From: Chitinophagaceae bacterium
GTDB taxonomy: Bacteria; Bacteroidota; Bacteroidia; Chitinophagales; Chitinophagaceae
DNA length: 64,000 nucleotides
Assembly: GCA_017307735.1 (NCBI GenBank)
Contig: JAFKGR010000003.1
Span: 248,001 to 312,000 of the forward strand
Reading direction: 5' to 3'
The notes beneath the pieces were generated by a model, which was not told the origin of the DNA, did not search any database, and saw nothing but the letters and a program-made list of their open reading frames with translations. Positions 36,298-45,562 of the stretch are shown one piece after another. The stretch's first letter is position 1. Every line of letters starts with the position of its first letter. The translations under genes were made by a program, and so were the position numbers.

Positions 36298-36867
36298 TCA
36301 GTACGATTTTTCTATTCTGCGATCGGGGATAAACCAGATTGCCCCAACGATAATATAAATTCCGACACTGATAATGGGATAGTAAAAAGAGAGAATAATC
36401 CCCAATACATAAAGGGCAGCAGATGCTTTCCCTTTCCTGTCGGATCGAATGGCATCGGCCACTTTCCGATTGGTATTTTTTTCATGTGTAATGAAATAGA
36501 CAAGAACTGCATAGGCCAAACTCGCCATAAACAGGATAAACCCATAAAGAGCCACAGGAACCTGCTGAAAATGGTTGTTTCCCATCCAGCCCGTAGCAAA
36601 AGGAAAAAGAGACAACCAAAACAACAATGACAAATTTGCCCACAAAATTTTCCCGTTAATCTTTTGAACGGCCTGAAAAAGATGATGGTGATTATTCCAA
36701 TAAATACCCACCATAATAAAACTCAGTACATAGGTCAGAAAGACCGGCAATACAGGTTTTAATGAAACCCAGTTCGCGCCTTCGGGGATACTCATCCCTA
36801 ATACCATGATGGTAATGATGATGGCAATCACACCATCACTGAATGCTTCCAACCTCGATTTATTCAT
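36298..36867 (-). CDS. TMEM175/DUF1211-family potassium-channel-like protein
   Basis: 189 residues from the ATG at 36867. A longer frame to 36909 adds residues that do not match the family. The N-terminus MNKSRLEAFSDGVIAIIITI carries the FSDG motif of the TMEM175 pore helix. Six helices are predicted, as in the bacterial members, which form tetrameric K+ channels. A likely role is K+ leak or membrane-potential setting. Convergent with the amidase gene, 12 bases apart. Confidence 0.88.
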   Translation of the reverse strand: MNKSRLEAFSDGVIAIIITIMVLGMSIPEGANWVSLKPVLPVFLTYVLSFIMVGIYWNNHHHLFQAVQKINGKILWANLSLLFWLSLFPFATGWMGNNHFQQVPVALYGFILFMASLAYAVLVYFITHEKNTNRKVADAIRSDRKGKASAALYVLGIILSFYYPIISVGIYIIVGAIWFIPDRRIEKSY

Positions 36868-36963
36868 GGAGTAAACTTTTCCCAATATTATAAACTTTAA
36901 ATTAATCAAGGTTCAAATCGCTACATCTGGTATTTACCAGAATTTACATTGGAATTACCATCT

Positions 36964-36971
36964 TATTTTTG
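36964..36971 (+). promoter_or_regulatory. -7 box directly before the methyltransferase gene
   Basis: TATTTTTG fits TAnnTTTG and ends five bases before the ATG at 36977. The transcript would be leaderless or nearly so. No -33 match at 19-21 bases. Confidence 0.5.
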
Positions 36972-36976
36972 CCCGG

Positions 36977-37858
36977 ATGATTCTGACCGAAGAATTTATT
37001 GCCAAACTGATCAGCCCTCAAAGTGGAAAACCACTGACGTTGAATGGAGAAATATTATCTACGCCCGATGGGATGGAAAAATTCAAAACATTGCGGGATA
37101 TACCCATTTTGTTCAAAGAAGATGAGAACGATAAAACCCCTTATCGAAAACATTACGAGGCCGATGCAGCAGCATTTGATTATACAGAGGAAATAGAAGA
37201 CGCGGCAGAAAGGGTTGAAATCAACAGGCTGCGGCAGATGATTTTTTCGGAAATACCTTCAGCAAAAGGATGGATACTCGATTTGGGTTGCGGAGGAGGA
37301 TGGCTTGCACACGGATTACTTTCCGGAGGAAAAAAAGTGGTATCATTTGATATTTCTGTAAAAAATCCGGAAAAGGCAATTCAAAACAATCCTTCAGGTT
37401 CTCATTTCGCTGCTGTGGGTGATGCCATGTCGCTTCCATTCGGGGAAAACTCATTTGATGTAATCGTGGCTTCAGAAATCATTGAACATGTACCAGATCC
37501 CGAAAAATTAATTGCAGAAGCTTTGCGCGTATGCAAACCCAATGGAAAAATCATTATCACAACTCCCTACAACGAAAAAATCAGGTATTCACTTTGTATC
37601 CATTGCAACCAACTCACACCAAACAATGCACATCTTCACTCGTTTACTGAAAATTCTATTCTGAAAAATGTACCTGCACCAAATTCAACAGAAATAAAAA
37701 TTTTCAACAGCAAACTATTGAGTGCATTGAAGATCCAAAAAACACTCGGTTTCCTACCGCTCAGATTTTACATGCCCATCGACAAAATGGCAATAGCACT
37801 ATCCGGCAAAAAGGCCCACCGGCTCATGCTGATCATAAAAAAGATTATTGAAAGATAA
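36977..37858 (+). CDS. SAM-dependent class I methyltransferase
   Basis: 293 residues. The N-terminal 55 residues look like a Trm112-type module without zinc ligands (LISPQSGKPLTLNGEILSTPDG). The Rossmann domain follows, with motif I ILDLGCGGGWLA (about 96-107), FDIS, DAMSLPFGENSFDVI and the post-motif PDPEKLIAEALRVCKPNGKIIITTPY. Substrate unknown; such enzymes act on quinone precursors, sugars or lipids. Separate from the downstream MCE gene by about 190 bases. Confidence 0.88.
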   Translation: MILTEEFIAKLISPQSGKPLTLNGEILSTPDGMEKFKTLRDIPILFKEDENDKTPYRKHYEADAAAFDYTEEIEDAAERVEINRLRQMIFSEIPSAKGWILDLGCGGGWLAHGLLSGGKKVVSFDISVKNPEKAIQNNPSGSHFAAVGDAMSLPFGENSFDVIVASEIIEHVPDPEKLIAEALRVCKPNGKIIITTPYNEKIRYSLCIHCNQLTPNNAHLHSFTENSILKNVPAPNSTEIKIFNSKLLSALKIQKTLGFLPLRFYMPIDKMAIALSGKKAHRLMLIIKKIIER

Positions 37859-37990
37859 AATTTCTTTGTTCCTGAAGAAATCGTGAAACAAATTTCTGTT
37901 TTCAGAAAATGTTATGTGTGCTGTCCGTATGTCAACAGGGTTTTCACACCTTTTTATTACCATAGTTCAAAATATTTATTAATCTTGGAT

Positions 37991-38006
37991 TGTACCTCTT
38001 GGTACA
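37991..38006 (+). promoter_or_regulatory. Perfect palindrome in the MCE-gene promoter region
   Basis: TGTACC-TCTT-GGTACA: a 6-bp inverted repeat with a four-base spacer, about 42 bases before the MCE start at 38048. It overlaps a TTG that could serve as a -33 element for TATTTTG at 38023-38029. Size and place fit an operator. No regulator gene is next to it. Confidence 0.4.
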
Positions 38007-38047
38007 TAACGGTTAATTTTAGGTATTTTGCAACCACAACAGAACTT

Positions 38048-39055
38048 ATGACAATTAGTAATGAAACCAAGATAGGGCTTTTGGCAGTGCTTGGTATTGT
38101 ACTGCTGATATTGGGTTTTAATTTTCTTAAAGGCAAAAACATTTTCAGTCAACCCACCAGGATGTACGCAGTTTATAAAGATGTATTGGGATTAACAAAA
38201 TCAAATCCGGTCGTCATTAACGGGATGAAGGTGGGTAAAATAGCGGATATAAACGGAGGAAAAGATTTTAAAAAGATGGTGGTTACCATTGCTTTTGATA
38301 AACAGGTAAATATTCCAAATAATTCATTATCCATAATTAATCCAAATTTGCTCGGCAGCCCGTCTCTGGAAATTCAATTGGGAAATTCCACAAATTATCT
38401 GAAAGACGGAGATACCATTGTATCTACCGCAAGCGGGCACATGTTGGAGGAAGCTATGAAAGAAATTAATCCTGTGCTATATGAAGCGAGGATTACCGTA
38501 CGTTCAATGGATTCAGTTCTTCAACTTATTGCGAGAACCTTTGATGTCAAAACCCAGCATAACATCCAGGGAATATTTGCAAACCTGAACACAGTTTCAA
38601 AATCGCTGGCCGAAAATGCCCAGTCATTCAGCATCATGATGGACCCCAAAACCGGTGAGCTTGTTCAGACGGCAAGAAATATAAATGCATTCACCGCAAA
38701 CCTGAGATCCAACAATCAGAGAATGGACAGCATCATCAGGAATATCAACGAAGCTACTTCCAGGTTTGCCTCGGTTGATATTGGTAAAACAGTGGACAGT
38801 ATGAATATTGCAGTTAATAATCTGAAACAGAGTTTGGAAAAACTGAATAACGGAAAAGGAACTCTGGGAAAAATGCTCAACGACAATGGCCTTTATGAAA
38901 ATTTGCAATCAACCATTAATAAAATGAACATTCTGATTGATGACATCAGGGTTCATCCAAAAAGATATGTAAATGTTTCCATCTTTGGGAAAAAAGACAA
39001 AGGCAATTATCTGACCGCGCCAATGACTGACGATACCCTCAAAGTTTTAAAGTAA
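38048..39055 (+). CDS. MCE/MlaD family lipid-transport protein
   Basis: 335 residues from the ATG at 38048. The frame opens further upstream at 37883, but the added residues run through the promoter region and are not credible. An N-terminal membrane anchor (GLLAVLGIVLLILGFNFL) is followed by the MCE domain (about 30-115: YAVYKDVLGLTKSNPVVINGMKVGKI). A long helical region ends in coiled coil. MlaD-type proteins bridge lipids between inner and outer membranes. The ABC partners MlaE/F are not nearby. Four bases from the OstA-like gene, so probably cotranscribed. Confidence 0.9.
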   Translation: MTISNETKIGLLAVLGIVLLILGFNFLKGKNIFSQPTRMYAVYKDVLGLTKSNPVVINGMKVGKIADINGGKDFKKMVVTIAFDKQVNIPNNSLSIINPNLLGSPSLEIQLGNSTNYLKDGDTIVSTASGHMLEEAMKEINPVLYEARITVRSMDSVLQLIARTFDVKTQHNIQGIFANLNTVSKSLAENAQSFSIMMDPKTGELVQTARNINAFTANLRSNNQRMDSIIRNINEATSRFASVDIGKTVDSMNIAVNNLKQSLEKLNNGKGTLGKMLNDNGLYENLQSTINKMNILIDDIRVHPKRYVNVSIFGKKDKGNYLTAPMTDDTLKVLK

Positions 39056-39059
39056 TAAA

Positions 39060-41159
39060 ATGCGTCTTGTAAAAATTGCAACGCTCTTGTTACTCGTATT
39101 CATTGCTCCAAAGTTCTCTTTGGCTCAGGCCACACCACACCCTGCACAAAAAGATTCTGTCAGGGAATTTGAAATCATTCGCGGCCCCAGCATGCGTATG
39201 ATAAAAACAGATACCGGAACCATACAAACCATTGCGGGTGGTGCAATCGTAAATCAGGGAGGAACCAAATTTTTTGCAGACAGTGTGGTATTGAACAATG
39301 ATACCAAGAATATGCAGGCTTTCGGAAAAATACATATCAATGACGGAGATACCGTTCAGATTTTTTCCGACTATCTGCAATATTCGGGATTGTCGAGGAT
39401 TGCCGTTCTGCAGCGAAATGTGAGACTGATCGGGCGGCACGGTACCCTGCATACAAATCAACTGGATTATAATTTTGAAACAAGCATTGGAAATTATTAT
39501 CAGGGAGGAAAAGTAACCTCAGGAAAAGATGTCATCACTTCTACTGAAGGCACTTACTATGCAGATACCAAAGATGTTTATTTTAAGAAAAATGTAAAAA
39601 GCGATGGACCGAAAAACCACATCAGGTCAGATTCTCTGGTGTATAACATGGACAATGGCGGCATCAATTTCATTAGCAAAAGTTTTATAAAAAATAATGA
39701 GTTAGAAATAAGCACATCGCAGGGATCTTATGATACCAAAACTGGCAATGCTTTTTTCGCCACTCGTTCGGTAGTAAAAGATTCTTCGGGAAGGCTTTAC
39801 ACCGCAAACAGCATGGCGCTCGATGGAAAATCAGGGAATGCACAACTGGAAGGGAACGGTGTAATTATAGATTCAGCAAATGGATTTATTTTACTTGGCA
39901 ATCAGATTTTTCTCAACCGGCAAAACAATTCTTTTCTCGCAACGCGAAAACCTTTGCTTATAATCAAACAGAAGAACGACAGCACTTATGTAGCGGCTGA
40001 TATCATCTTTTCGGGACTGGCAAAAATGGTAAATCAGCAACTGGTTTATCTAACTGATTCTGCTACCCAGCTCAACAGGGAACAAACAAAAAAAATTAAT
40101 ATGCTCGAGCAGGATTCAACAGGAAACCTCCTGCATCCTGCTGACTCATTGAATGTCAAATCCGATTCATTACACCCTGAACCACCTGCCATTGAAGATT
40201 CTCTTCAAAAAAATAAACAGGACATATTTGCCCATCTTGCCAATAAACCATTGGAAACAGATTCTTTGAAGGCTTTGGAAAAACCTGTTACGAGTAAAAC
40301 CATTGCTGAAAATGATACCTCTCAACTGAAACAGAAAATTTTACAAAATGATTCAGCAAAGCCGGATTCGCTGCATCAGAAATTAAACAAACTTCAACCG
40401 CCGGATTCAATAAAAAAAACAAAGATTGACTCACTTAAAGATCATCTGAAAGAAACTTTGATCAGCCAAAAAGATTCGGCGGGGAAAGAAAAAAATATTT
40501 TACAAAACGAAACAGAAAACGGCGAGGTGCCTGAAACAAATCCGGTTGCCCCATCGATTGCACAAGAAGACAGCCTTCAAAAACCGAAAGACAGTACACG
40601 GTATTTTATTGCCTATCACCATGTGCGCATTTTTAACGATTCTCTTCAAAGTATTTGCGACAGTATGTTTGTTTCTTCCAAAGATTCCGTTTTTCGTTTG
40701 TATTATTCCCCGGTTCTCTGGAGCAGGGAAAGCCAGGTTACAGGTGACACCATGTTTTTGTTTACAAAAAATAAAGAAGCAAACAGATTATACGCATTTG
40801 ACAAGGCATTGGTAGTAAACAAAACCAAAGAGGGTTTTTTCAACCAGATGTCAGGTAAGACACTCAACGCTTATTTCAAAGACAATAAGTTTGATCACAT
40901 CAGGATGAGGGGGAGCCAATCTGAAAGTATTTATTACATGCAGGACAAAGACAGTTCGTACATTGGCATGAACAGGGCATCCGGCGATGTCATTGATATG
41001 TTGTTTGCAAATGGGGAATTACAAAAAATCCTTATGATCAACCAGGTGAAAGGTACCATGTATCCAATGAACAAAATCCCCCCAGATCAGGACCGGCTAA
41101 AGGATTTTCAATGGCTCGAAGACAAACGTCCGAAGAATAAGGCAGAACTATTTGAATAG
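39060..41159 (+). CDS. OstA-like (LptA-related) periplasmic protein
   Basis: 699 residues with a signal peptide (LLLLVFIAPKFSLAQA). Residues about 45-280 form repeated beta-jellyroll OstA/LptA units (IQTIAGGAIVNQGGTKFFADSVVLN, LVYNMDNGGI). A low-complexity insert (about 355-510) is rich in Asp-Ser-Leu/Lys/Gln repeats, and a C-terminal conserved part follows (about 515-695; YFIAYHHVRIF, KTLNAYFKDN). It likely handles LPS or other lipids crossing the periplasm, fitting lptD and the MCE gene nearby. The exact partner is unproven. Confidence 0.87.
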   Translation: MRLVKIATLLLLVFIAPKFSLAQATPHPAQKDSVREFEIIRGPSMRMIKTDTGTIQTIAGGAIVNQGGTKFFADSVVLNNDTKNMQAFGKIHINDGDTVQIFSDYLQYSGLSRIAVLQRNVRLIGRHGTLHTNQLDYNFETSIGNYYQGGKVTSGKDVITSTEGTYYADTKDVYFKKNVKSDGPKNHIRSDSLVYNMDNGGINFISKSFIKNNELEISTSQGSYDTKTGNAFFATRSVVKDSSGRLYTANSMALDGKSGNAQLEGNGVIIDSANGFILLGNQIFLNRQNNSFLATRKPLLIIKQKNDSTYVAADIIFSGLAKMVNQQLVYLTDSATQLNREQTKKINMLEQDSTGNLLHPADSLNVKSDSLHPEPPAIEDSLQKNKQDIFAHLANKPLETDSLKALEKPVTSKTIAENDTSQLKQKILQNDSAKPDSLHQKLNKLQPPDSIKKTKIDSLKDHLKETLISQKDSAGKEKNILQNETENGEVPETNPVAPSIAQEDSLQKPKDSTRYFIAYHHVRIFNDSLQSICDSMFVSSKDSVFRLYYSPVLWSRESQVTGDTMFLFTKNKEANRLYAFDKALVVNKTKEGFFNQMSGKTLNAYFKDNKFDHIRMRGSQSESIYYMQDKDSSYIGMNRASGDVIDMLFANGELQKILMINQVKGTMYPMNKIPPDQDRLKDFQWLEDKRPKNKAELFE

Positions 41160-41161
41160 TT

Positions 41162-41575
41162 CTATGCTGAATCGTTGTCGGTTACGGATTCGGGTTTCAC
41201 TTTTGTATCGGGCATCACGGCAGTTACACTCATGATAATTACGCCTGCCGTTAAAAGAAATATTCCATATCTCTTTTCGGGACAAATGCCACCATAGCAA
41301 CTAAGAAAAAGGACCCATGTCTTTATCAAAAAAGCAATCGTAATAGCGGCAATAAATACATTCACTCTTTTCGCCCAGACTTTATTTACCAGTACAAATA
41401 CCGCATAAATTACCGTGAAAAAAATAAAAACCTTTCCCGGTTTTCCATACATGTTTTTTTCAGAAAAAAATCCCGTAAAAACTTTATTCAAATCCGGATA
41501 ATAAGCCCAAGGCAGAAAACATGAAACGGCTAAAAGTGCACATCCCAGCAAAGCCCAATATTTGTAAAATTTCAT
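41162..41575 (-). CDS. Small integral membrane protein, unknown function
   Basis: 137 residues with four hydrophobic helices (WALLGCALLAVSCFLPW; VFIFFTVIYAVFVLV; VFIAAITIAFLIKTWVLFL; GIFLLTAGVIIMSVTAV). The C-terminal tail is polar. No recognised family. It converges with the OstA-like gene only two bases apart. Confidence 0.7.
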   Translation of the reverse strand: MKFYKYWALLGCALLAVSCFLPWAYYPDLNKVFTGFFSEKNMYGKPGKVFIFFTVIYAVFVLVNKVWAKRVNVFIAAITIAFLIKTWVLFLSCYGGICPEKRYGIFLLTAGVIIMSVTAVMPDTKVKPESVTDNDSA

Positions 41576-41680
41576 TTTTTCAGTTTATAGAATTGCAATG
41601 TTAAATAAATTGTTCCAACGCATGGCAACTTCTGTTAAATTCTGTTTACATTTAATGGTTTTAAATAAAATCATTCCAGC

Positions 41681-43069
41681 ATGGATTCACCAAAACATCT
41701 GACTCGCACACTTGGACTCGGTCTTGCAATTGTACTTGTTTTAGGAAATGTAATCGGTTCCGGAATTTTTAAGAAGGTGGCTCCCATGGCTGCTGAATTG
41801 CACAGCTCCGGATGGATTCTCCTTTGCTGGCTGATCGGTGGGTTAATCACCATGTTTGGCGCTATTAGTAATGCCGAAATTGCGGGTATGCTTGCTGATA
41901 CCGGGGGAGAATATGTTTATTACAAAAAGATTTACAACAAATTCTTTTCTTACTTATACGGCTGGTCAAATTTTGCAGCAATCAAATCAGCCGCTGTCGC
42001 CTCAATAGCTTATGTTTTTGCAGAGTCAGTCCAATCTTTAATACATTTTTCACCGGTATTATCATCACTTGAACAGTGGAATATCTTCGGGATATTTTAT
42101 CCGTTTTCGGGATTCAATGTAAAACTGATTGCCATTGCATTAATTATTATTCTTACGTGGTTCAATAGTTTGGGACTCAGGTCCGGTGCGCGGTTCAGTT
42201 TTATTATTTTACTCCTCGTTGTAACTGGTATCCTTGTAATTGCAGTTGCAGGAGGCACTTCCGGGCAGGCAAATATTTCCAATGCATTCAGCTTCTCAAC
42301 AAATGGAGCGGGGCCGGTCACTTTCAGTGCTGTATTTACCGCAATGCTTGCCGCTTTCTGGGCTTACGAAGGATGGAATACCATCGGATTTCTGGGAGGT
42401 GAAATAAAAAATGCAAATCGTAATTTACCGTTATCATTAATCATCGGGCTGTTTATTGTAATTCTGCTTTATCTGATTGCTAATACAGCTTACCTGTCTG
42501 TGATGTCCATTCCGGAAATGGAGGCGGTCAACAGCGCCGGCAATCAGGTTGCAGCTATAGAGGTTGTCCGGTCGTTTTGGGGAGAAGGCGGAATCATATT
42601 TATTTCGATCCTCATTCTGTTTTCAACTCTGGGATGCACGCATGCCACCATATTAAGCAACGCAAGGACACCATTTGCAATGGCAAGAGAGGGATTATTT
42701 TTTGCTCCCATGGCAAAGATTAATAAACATAATGTACCCGGCAATGCACTTTGGTACCAATGTGTGTGGGCGTGCTTGTTGGTCATGTCCGGTTCCTTCG
42801 ATCAGCTAACGGATATGCTCATTTTTGCCGCATTTATTTTTTACGGAGCTACCACTCTTGGGGTTTTTATTCTTCGCAAAAAAATGCCGGATGCGAAGCG
42901 GCCCTACAAAGTTTGGGGTTACCCTGTTATTCCGGCTTTGTTTATTATTTTTTGTATCGGCCTTATCATCAACACTGTTTATGCACGTACCCGCGAAGCA
43001 GGGATTGGACTGGTTTTGATTCTGATTGGTATCCCGTTTTACTGGTGGTTCAAAAGGAAGAAAAAGTAA
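41681..43069 (+). CDS. APC-superfamily amino acid permease
   Basis: 462 residues with about twelve helices. It resembles L-type (LAT) or GABA/serine/threonine exchangers: GNVIGSGIFKKVAPM in helix 1, AFWAYEGWNTIGFLGGEIKN in helix 6, and TLGVFILRKKMPDAKRPYKVWGYP near the end. It imports or exchanges amino acids at the inner membrane; the substrate is not clear. The next gene on the same strand starts 60 bases after its stop, within a plausible transcription unit. Confidence 0.9.
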   Translation: MDSPKHLTRTLGLGLAIVLVLGNVIGSGIFKKVAPMAAELHSSGWILLCWLIGGLITMFGAISNAEIAGMLADTGGEYVYYKKIYNKFFSYLYGWSNFAAIKSAAVASIAYVFAESVQSLIHFSPVLSSLEQWNIFGIFYPFSGFNVKLIAIALIIILTWFNSLGLRSGARFSFIILLLVVTGILVIAVAGGTSGQANISNAFSFSTNGAGPVTFSAVFTAMLAAFWAYEGWNTIGFLGGEIKNANRNLPLSLIIGLFIVILLYLIANTAYLSVMSIPEMEAVNSAGNQVAAIEVVRSFWGEGGIIFISILILFSTLGCTHATILSNARTPFAMAREGLFFAPMAKINKHNVPGNALWYQCVWACLLVMSGSFDQLTDMLIFAAFIFYGATTLGVFILRKKMPDAKRPYKVWGYPVIPALFIIFCIGLIINTVYARTREAGIGLVLILIGIPFYWWFKRKKK

Positions 43070-43128
43070 AAATTAATACGAAAATTCTTTGGAAAAAGGT
43101 TTGTCACGCATTGTTTACCTTTAAGGCT

Positions 43129-44403
43129 ATGCCAATCAATATAGCCATTGGATTTGTAACCGGTCGCAAACATTTTCAAAATGTACTTACCACTTATATC
43201 AATAATTGGATTGAACACGGACTGATCATCGATAAAAATGTAAGGCTTCATCTGTTTGTAGCCTACGATTTAAAATACAGGAATACGAATCCTGAAGATT
43301 TTAAAAACATTGATCCGGAAATAGCTTCGGTAATAGATTCCATTCACTTTTACGGAAGGAGGGCAATTGAAGAAGAAAAGGAAAATATCATACAGAACGG
43401 GGTTCTGAATTCTGAGGAAGTAGATTTAATTTTTGGTGATGGTTATGCAAAAAAAAGAAATGCCGTCCTTTACTTCGCAATCAAATTAAGGATGGACAGG
43501 CTTATTTTCCTTGATGACGATGAATATCCGATTGCGGTTACCAAAAACAAATTTGATCACCTGATCTGGATGGGCCAGAGTGTGGTGGGATATCATGTGA
43601 AATACAGCTCTGATGCGGATATTACACATGGCCATCATTGCGGGTATATTTCGCCCATACCCCAAATTCCGTTTGACAAAACACTTACTGAGACTGATTT
43701 CAAACGGTTCATCAAAGCCCTCAGCAATGAAATCGTTTCATGGAAAACAGTGCGGAAGAATATTATTGAAAACGGAGGGGTCACTTATGCAGATACAAAA
43801 GTTTTAAATAAAAAAAAGATTTCTGAAGTAAAGGAAGAATACGGTATGAAATTTATCAGTGGCGCCAATCTTTGCTTCAATTTAAAAAAATGCCGTAAGA
43901 AACTTCCCCCTTTTTATAATCCGCCGGGAGCAAGAGGTGAAGATACATTCATGAGCACGGCTCTATCTGATTTAAAGGTTTTAAAAATTCCGGTTTATAC
44001 TTTTCATGATGGGTTCCTGAATCACAAACACCTGCTCCGCGGAATATTGTCCACTTCGCTGGAGCCTGTAAAAATTAATTCGCCCAATGTGGTCAAAAGG
44101 TTTACGATGGCCTCCATTGGATGGATCAGGTACAAGCCACTGATGGTTTATATCACCCAAAGAAAAAACTACGATCAGATAATATCCCAGGTAAGAAAAG
44201 ACCTTGAACTTTCTGTTCCGAAGTTTTGCAAATACTTTCATACAGATCAATTCAATCAGATTCTCACCGAATTGAAGCAATACGATAAAAATGTAATCAG
44301 GCATTTCAATTCCTTTCAGGAAACCAAAAGGGCCTGGTTCAAACTCATACAGAAAACAGCAGGGGGATTTACTTTCTCAGATCTGGAAAAGAAATACAAA
44401 TGA
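43129..44403 (+). CDS. Putative glycosyltransferase-like protein
   Basis: 424 residues from the ATG at 43129. An open frame reaches back to 42751 through the permease gene, but that part is a shadow. The sequence opens with MPINIAIGFVTGRKHF and has KKRNAVLYFAIKLRMDRLIFLDDDEYPI (about 105-132, with an acidic metal-binding-like triad), FISGANLCFN and PPGARGEDTFMS (about 245-270), the pattern of GT-A enzymes. No membrane segment or signal. Donor, acceptor and family unknown. Confidence 0.68.
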   Translation: MPINIAIGFVTGRKHFQNVLTTYINNWIEHGLIIDKNVRLHLFVAYDLKYRNTNPEDFKNIDPEIASVIDSIHFYGRRAIEEEKENIIQNGVLNSEEVDLIFGDGYAKKRNAVLYFAIKLRMDRLIFLDDDEYPIAVTKNKFDHLIWMGQSVVGYHVKYSSDADITHGHHCGYISPIPQIPFDKTLTETDFKRFIKALSNEIVSWKTVRKNIIENGGVTYADTKVLNKKKISEVKEEYGMKFISGANLCFNLKKCRKKLPPFYNPPGARGEDTFMSTALSDLKVLKIPVYTFHDGFLNHKHLLRGILSTSLEPVKINSPNVVKRFTMASIGWIRYKPLMVYITQRKNYDQIISQVRKDLELSVPKFCKYFHTDQFNQILTELKQYDKNVIRHFNSFQETKRAWFKLIQKTAGGFTFSDLEKKYK

Positions 44404-44498
44404 AATTTCTACACTTTCCGGTTTCTACAAAAAAGTAAAGAAAGACTTTGTCAATTCTTCATTGATCATCTGCAAATAAAAATGAAAAATCCATGGGC

Positions 44499-44506
44499 TA
44501 TTTTTG
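44499..44506 (+). promoter_or_regulatory. -7 box directly before the Ycf48-like gene
   Basis: TATTTTTG fits TAnnTTTG and ends four bases before the ATG at 44511. It also argues against the alternative start at 44493, which lies upstream of it. No -33 match. Confidence 0.5.
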
Positions 44507-44510
44507 CCAA

Positions 44511-45509
44511 ATGAAAAAATTGATTCTATTCTTTCTCATCTTATTCACATTCACAACTAATCATTTGCAGGCACAGAAAATTGTGGTATTGGACAGTAAC
44601 GGGCATATTTCGCTGCGCGGATTGAGTGTGGTGAATGACAAGGTAATCTGGGCCAGCGGTTCAGATGGATCTATAGCTATCAGCACCAATGGCGGAAAAT
44701 CTTTTACATGGAAAACAGTGAAAGGATTTGAGAAGACAGACTTTCGTGATATTGAAGCGTTCGATAAAAAAACAGCCGTCATCATGGGTGTGGGCAGCCC
44801 TGCTTACATCCTGAGAACCGATGATGCCGGCAACACCTGGAAAAAAGTTTATGAAAACAACGATACATCTATGTTTCTGGATGCAATGGAATTCTGGAAT
44901 GACATGAGTGGGATTGTACTCGGCGATCCGATTGAAGGGAAGTTTTTTATCGGACGAACATTTGATGGAGGTAAAACATGGCAAACTATTCCTCAGAAGA
45001 ATGAGCCCGTAGCAGTTGATGGTGAAGCTTGTTTTGCTGCCAGCGGTACAAATATCAGAAAACTAACACGGGATGAAGCTGTATTTGTAAGTGGCGGGAT
45101 ACAATCCAATTTTTTCAAACGAAATCAAAAATTCAGGCTTCCGATTTTGCAAGGATCATCCACAACCGGAGCCAATTCCATTGCCATTCACAAAAACATC
45201 ATGATAGTAGTTGGAGGAGACTTTACCAAACCTGCCGACACAACCGGGAATTGTGCGATCTCAGAGGATGGAGGTATTACGTGGAAATCGCCCACAACGC
45301 CTCCCTTCGGCTATCGGAGCTGTGTGGAATACATTGGCGGAAATAAGTGGATAACCTGCGGAATAAATGGTGTTGATATTTCTGATGATAACGGGTCAAA
45401 CTGGCGGAATATCAGCAACCACTCTTTCAATACGGTAATCAAATCAAAAAAAGGGAAGGATATTTTTTTGGTTGGCTCGAGGGGAAGGATTGCAAGATTG
45501 GAACAATGA
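44511..45509 (+). CDS. Ycf48/BNR-repeat beta-propeller exported protein
   Basis: 332 residues from the ATG at 44511. Signal peptide LILFFLILFTFTTNHLQAQ. The body is a beta-propeller with Asp-box type repeats (SGSDGSIAISTNGGKSFTWK, LRTDDAGNTWKKV, GRTFDGGKTWQTI, ISEDGGITWKS, ISDDNGSNWRN). Relatives are photosystem II assembly factor Ycf48 and sialidase-like or oxidoreductase-annotated proteins. In a non-phototroph its function is unknown, and carbohydrate or protein binding outside the inner membrane is possible. Confidence 0.87.
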   Translation: MKKLILFFLILFTFTTNHLQAQKIVVLDSNGHISLRGLSVVNDKVIWASGSDGSIAISTNGGKSFTWKTVKGFEKTDFRDIEAFDKKTAVIMGVGSPAYILRTDDAGNTWKKVYENNDTSMFLDAMEFWNDMSGIVLGDPIEGKFFIGRTFDGGKTWQTIPQKNEPVAVDGEACFAASGTNIRKLTRDEAVFVSGGIQSNFFKRNQKFRLPILQGSSTTGANSIAIHKNIMIVVGGDFTKPADTTGNCAISEDGGITWKSPTTPPFGYRSCVEYIGGNKWITCGINGVDISDDNGSNWRNISNHSFNTVIKSKKGKDIFLVGSRGRIARLEQ

Positions 45510-45562
45510 AATCTTTAAATTGCTTTTCATGATTTTTTGCGAATTTTCCTGGCGGCCTTTAC

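Noticed and set aside
37883..38047. N-terminal extension of the MCE protein
   Set aside because: The added residues run through the promoter region and precede the membrane anchor without any family pattern.
42751..43128. N-terminal extension of the glycosyltransferase-like gene
   Set aside because: It lies inside the permease gene in another frame. The credible start is the ATG at 43129.
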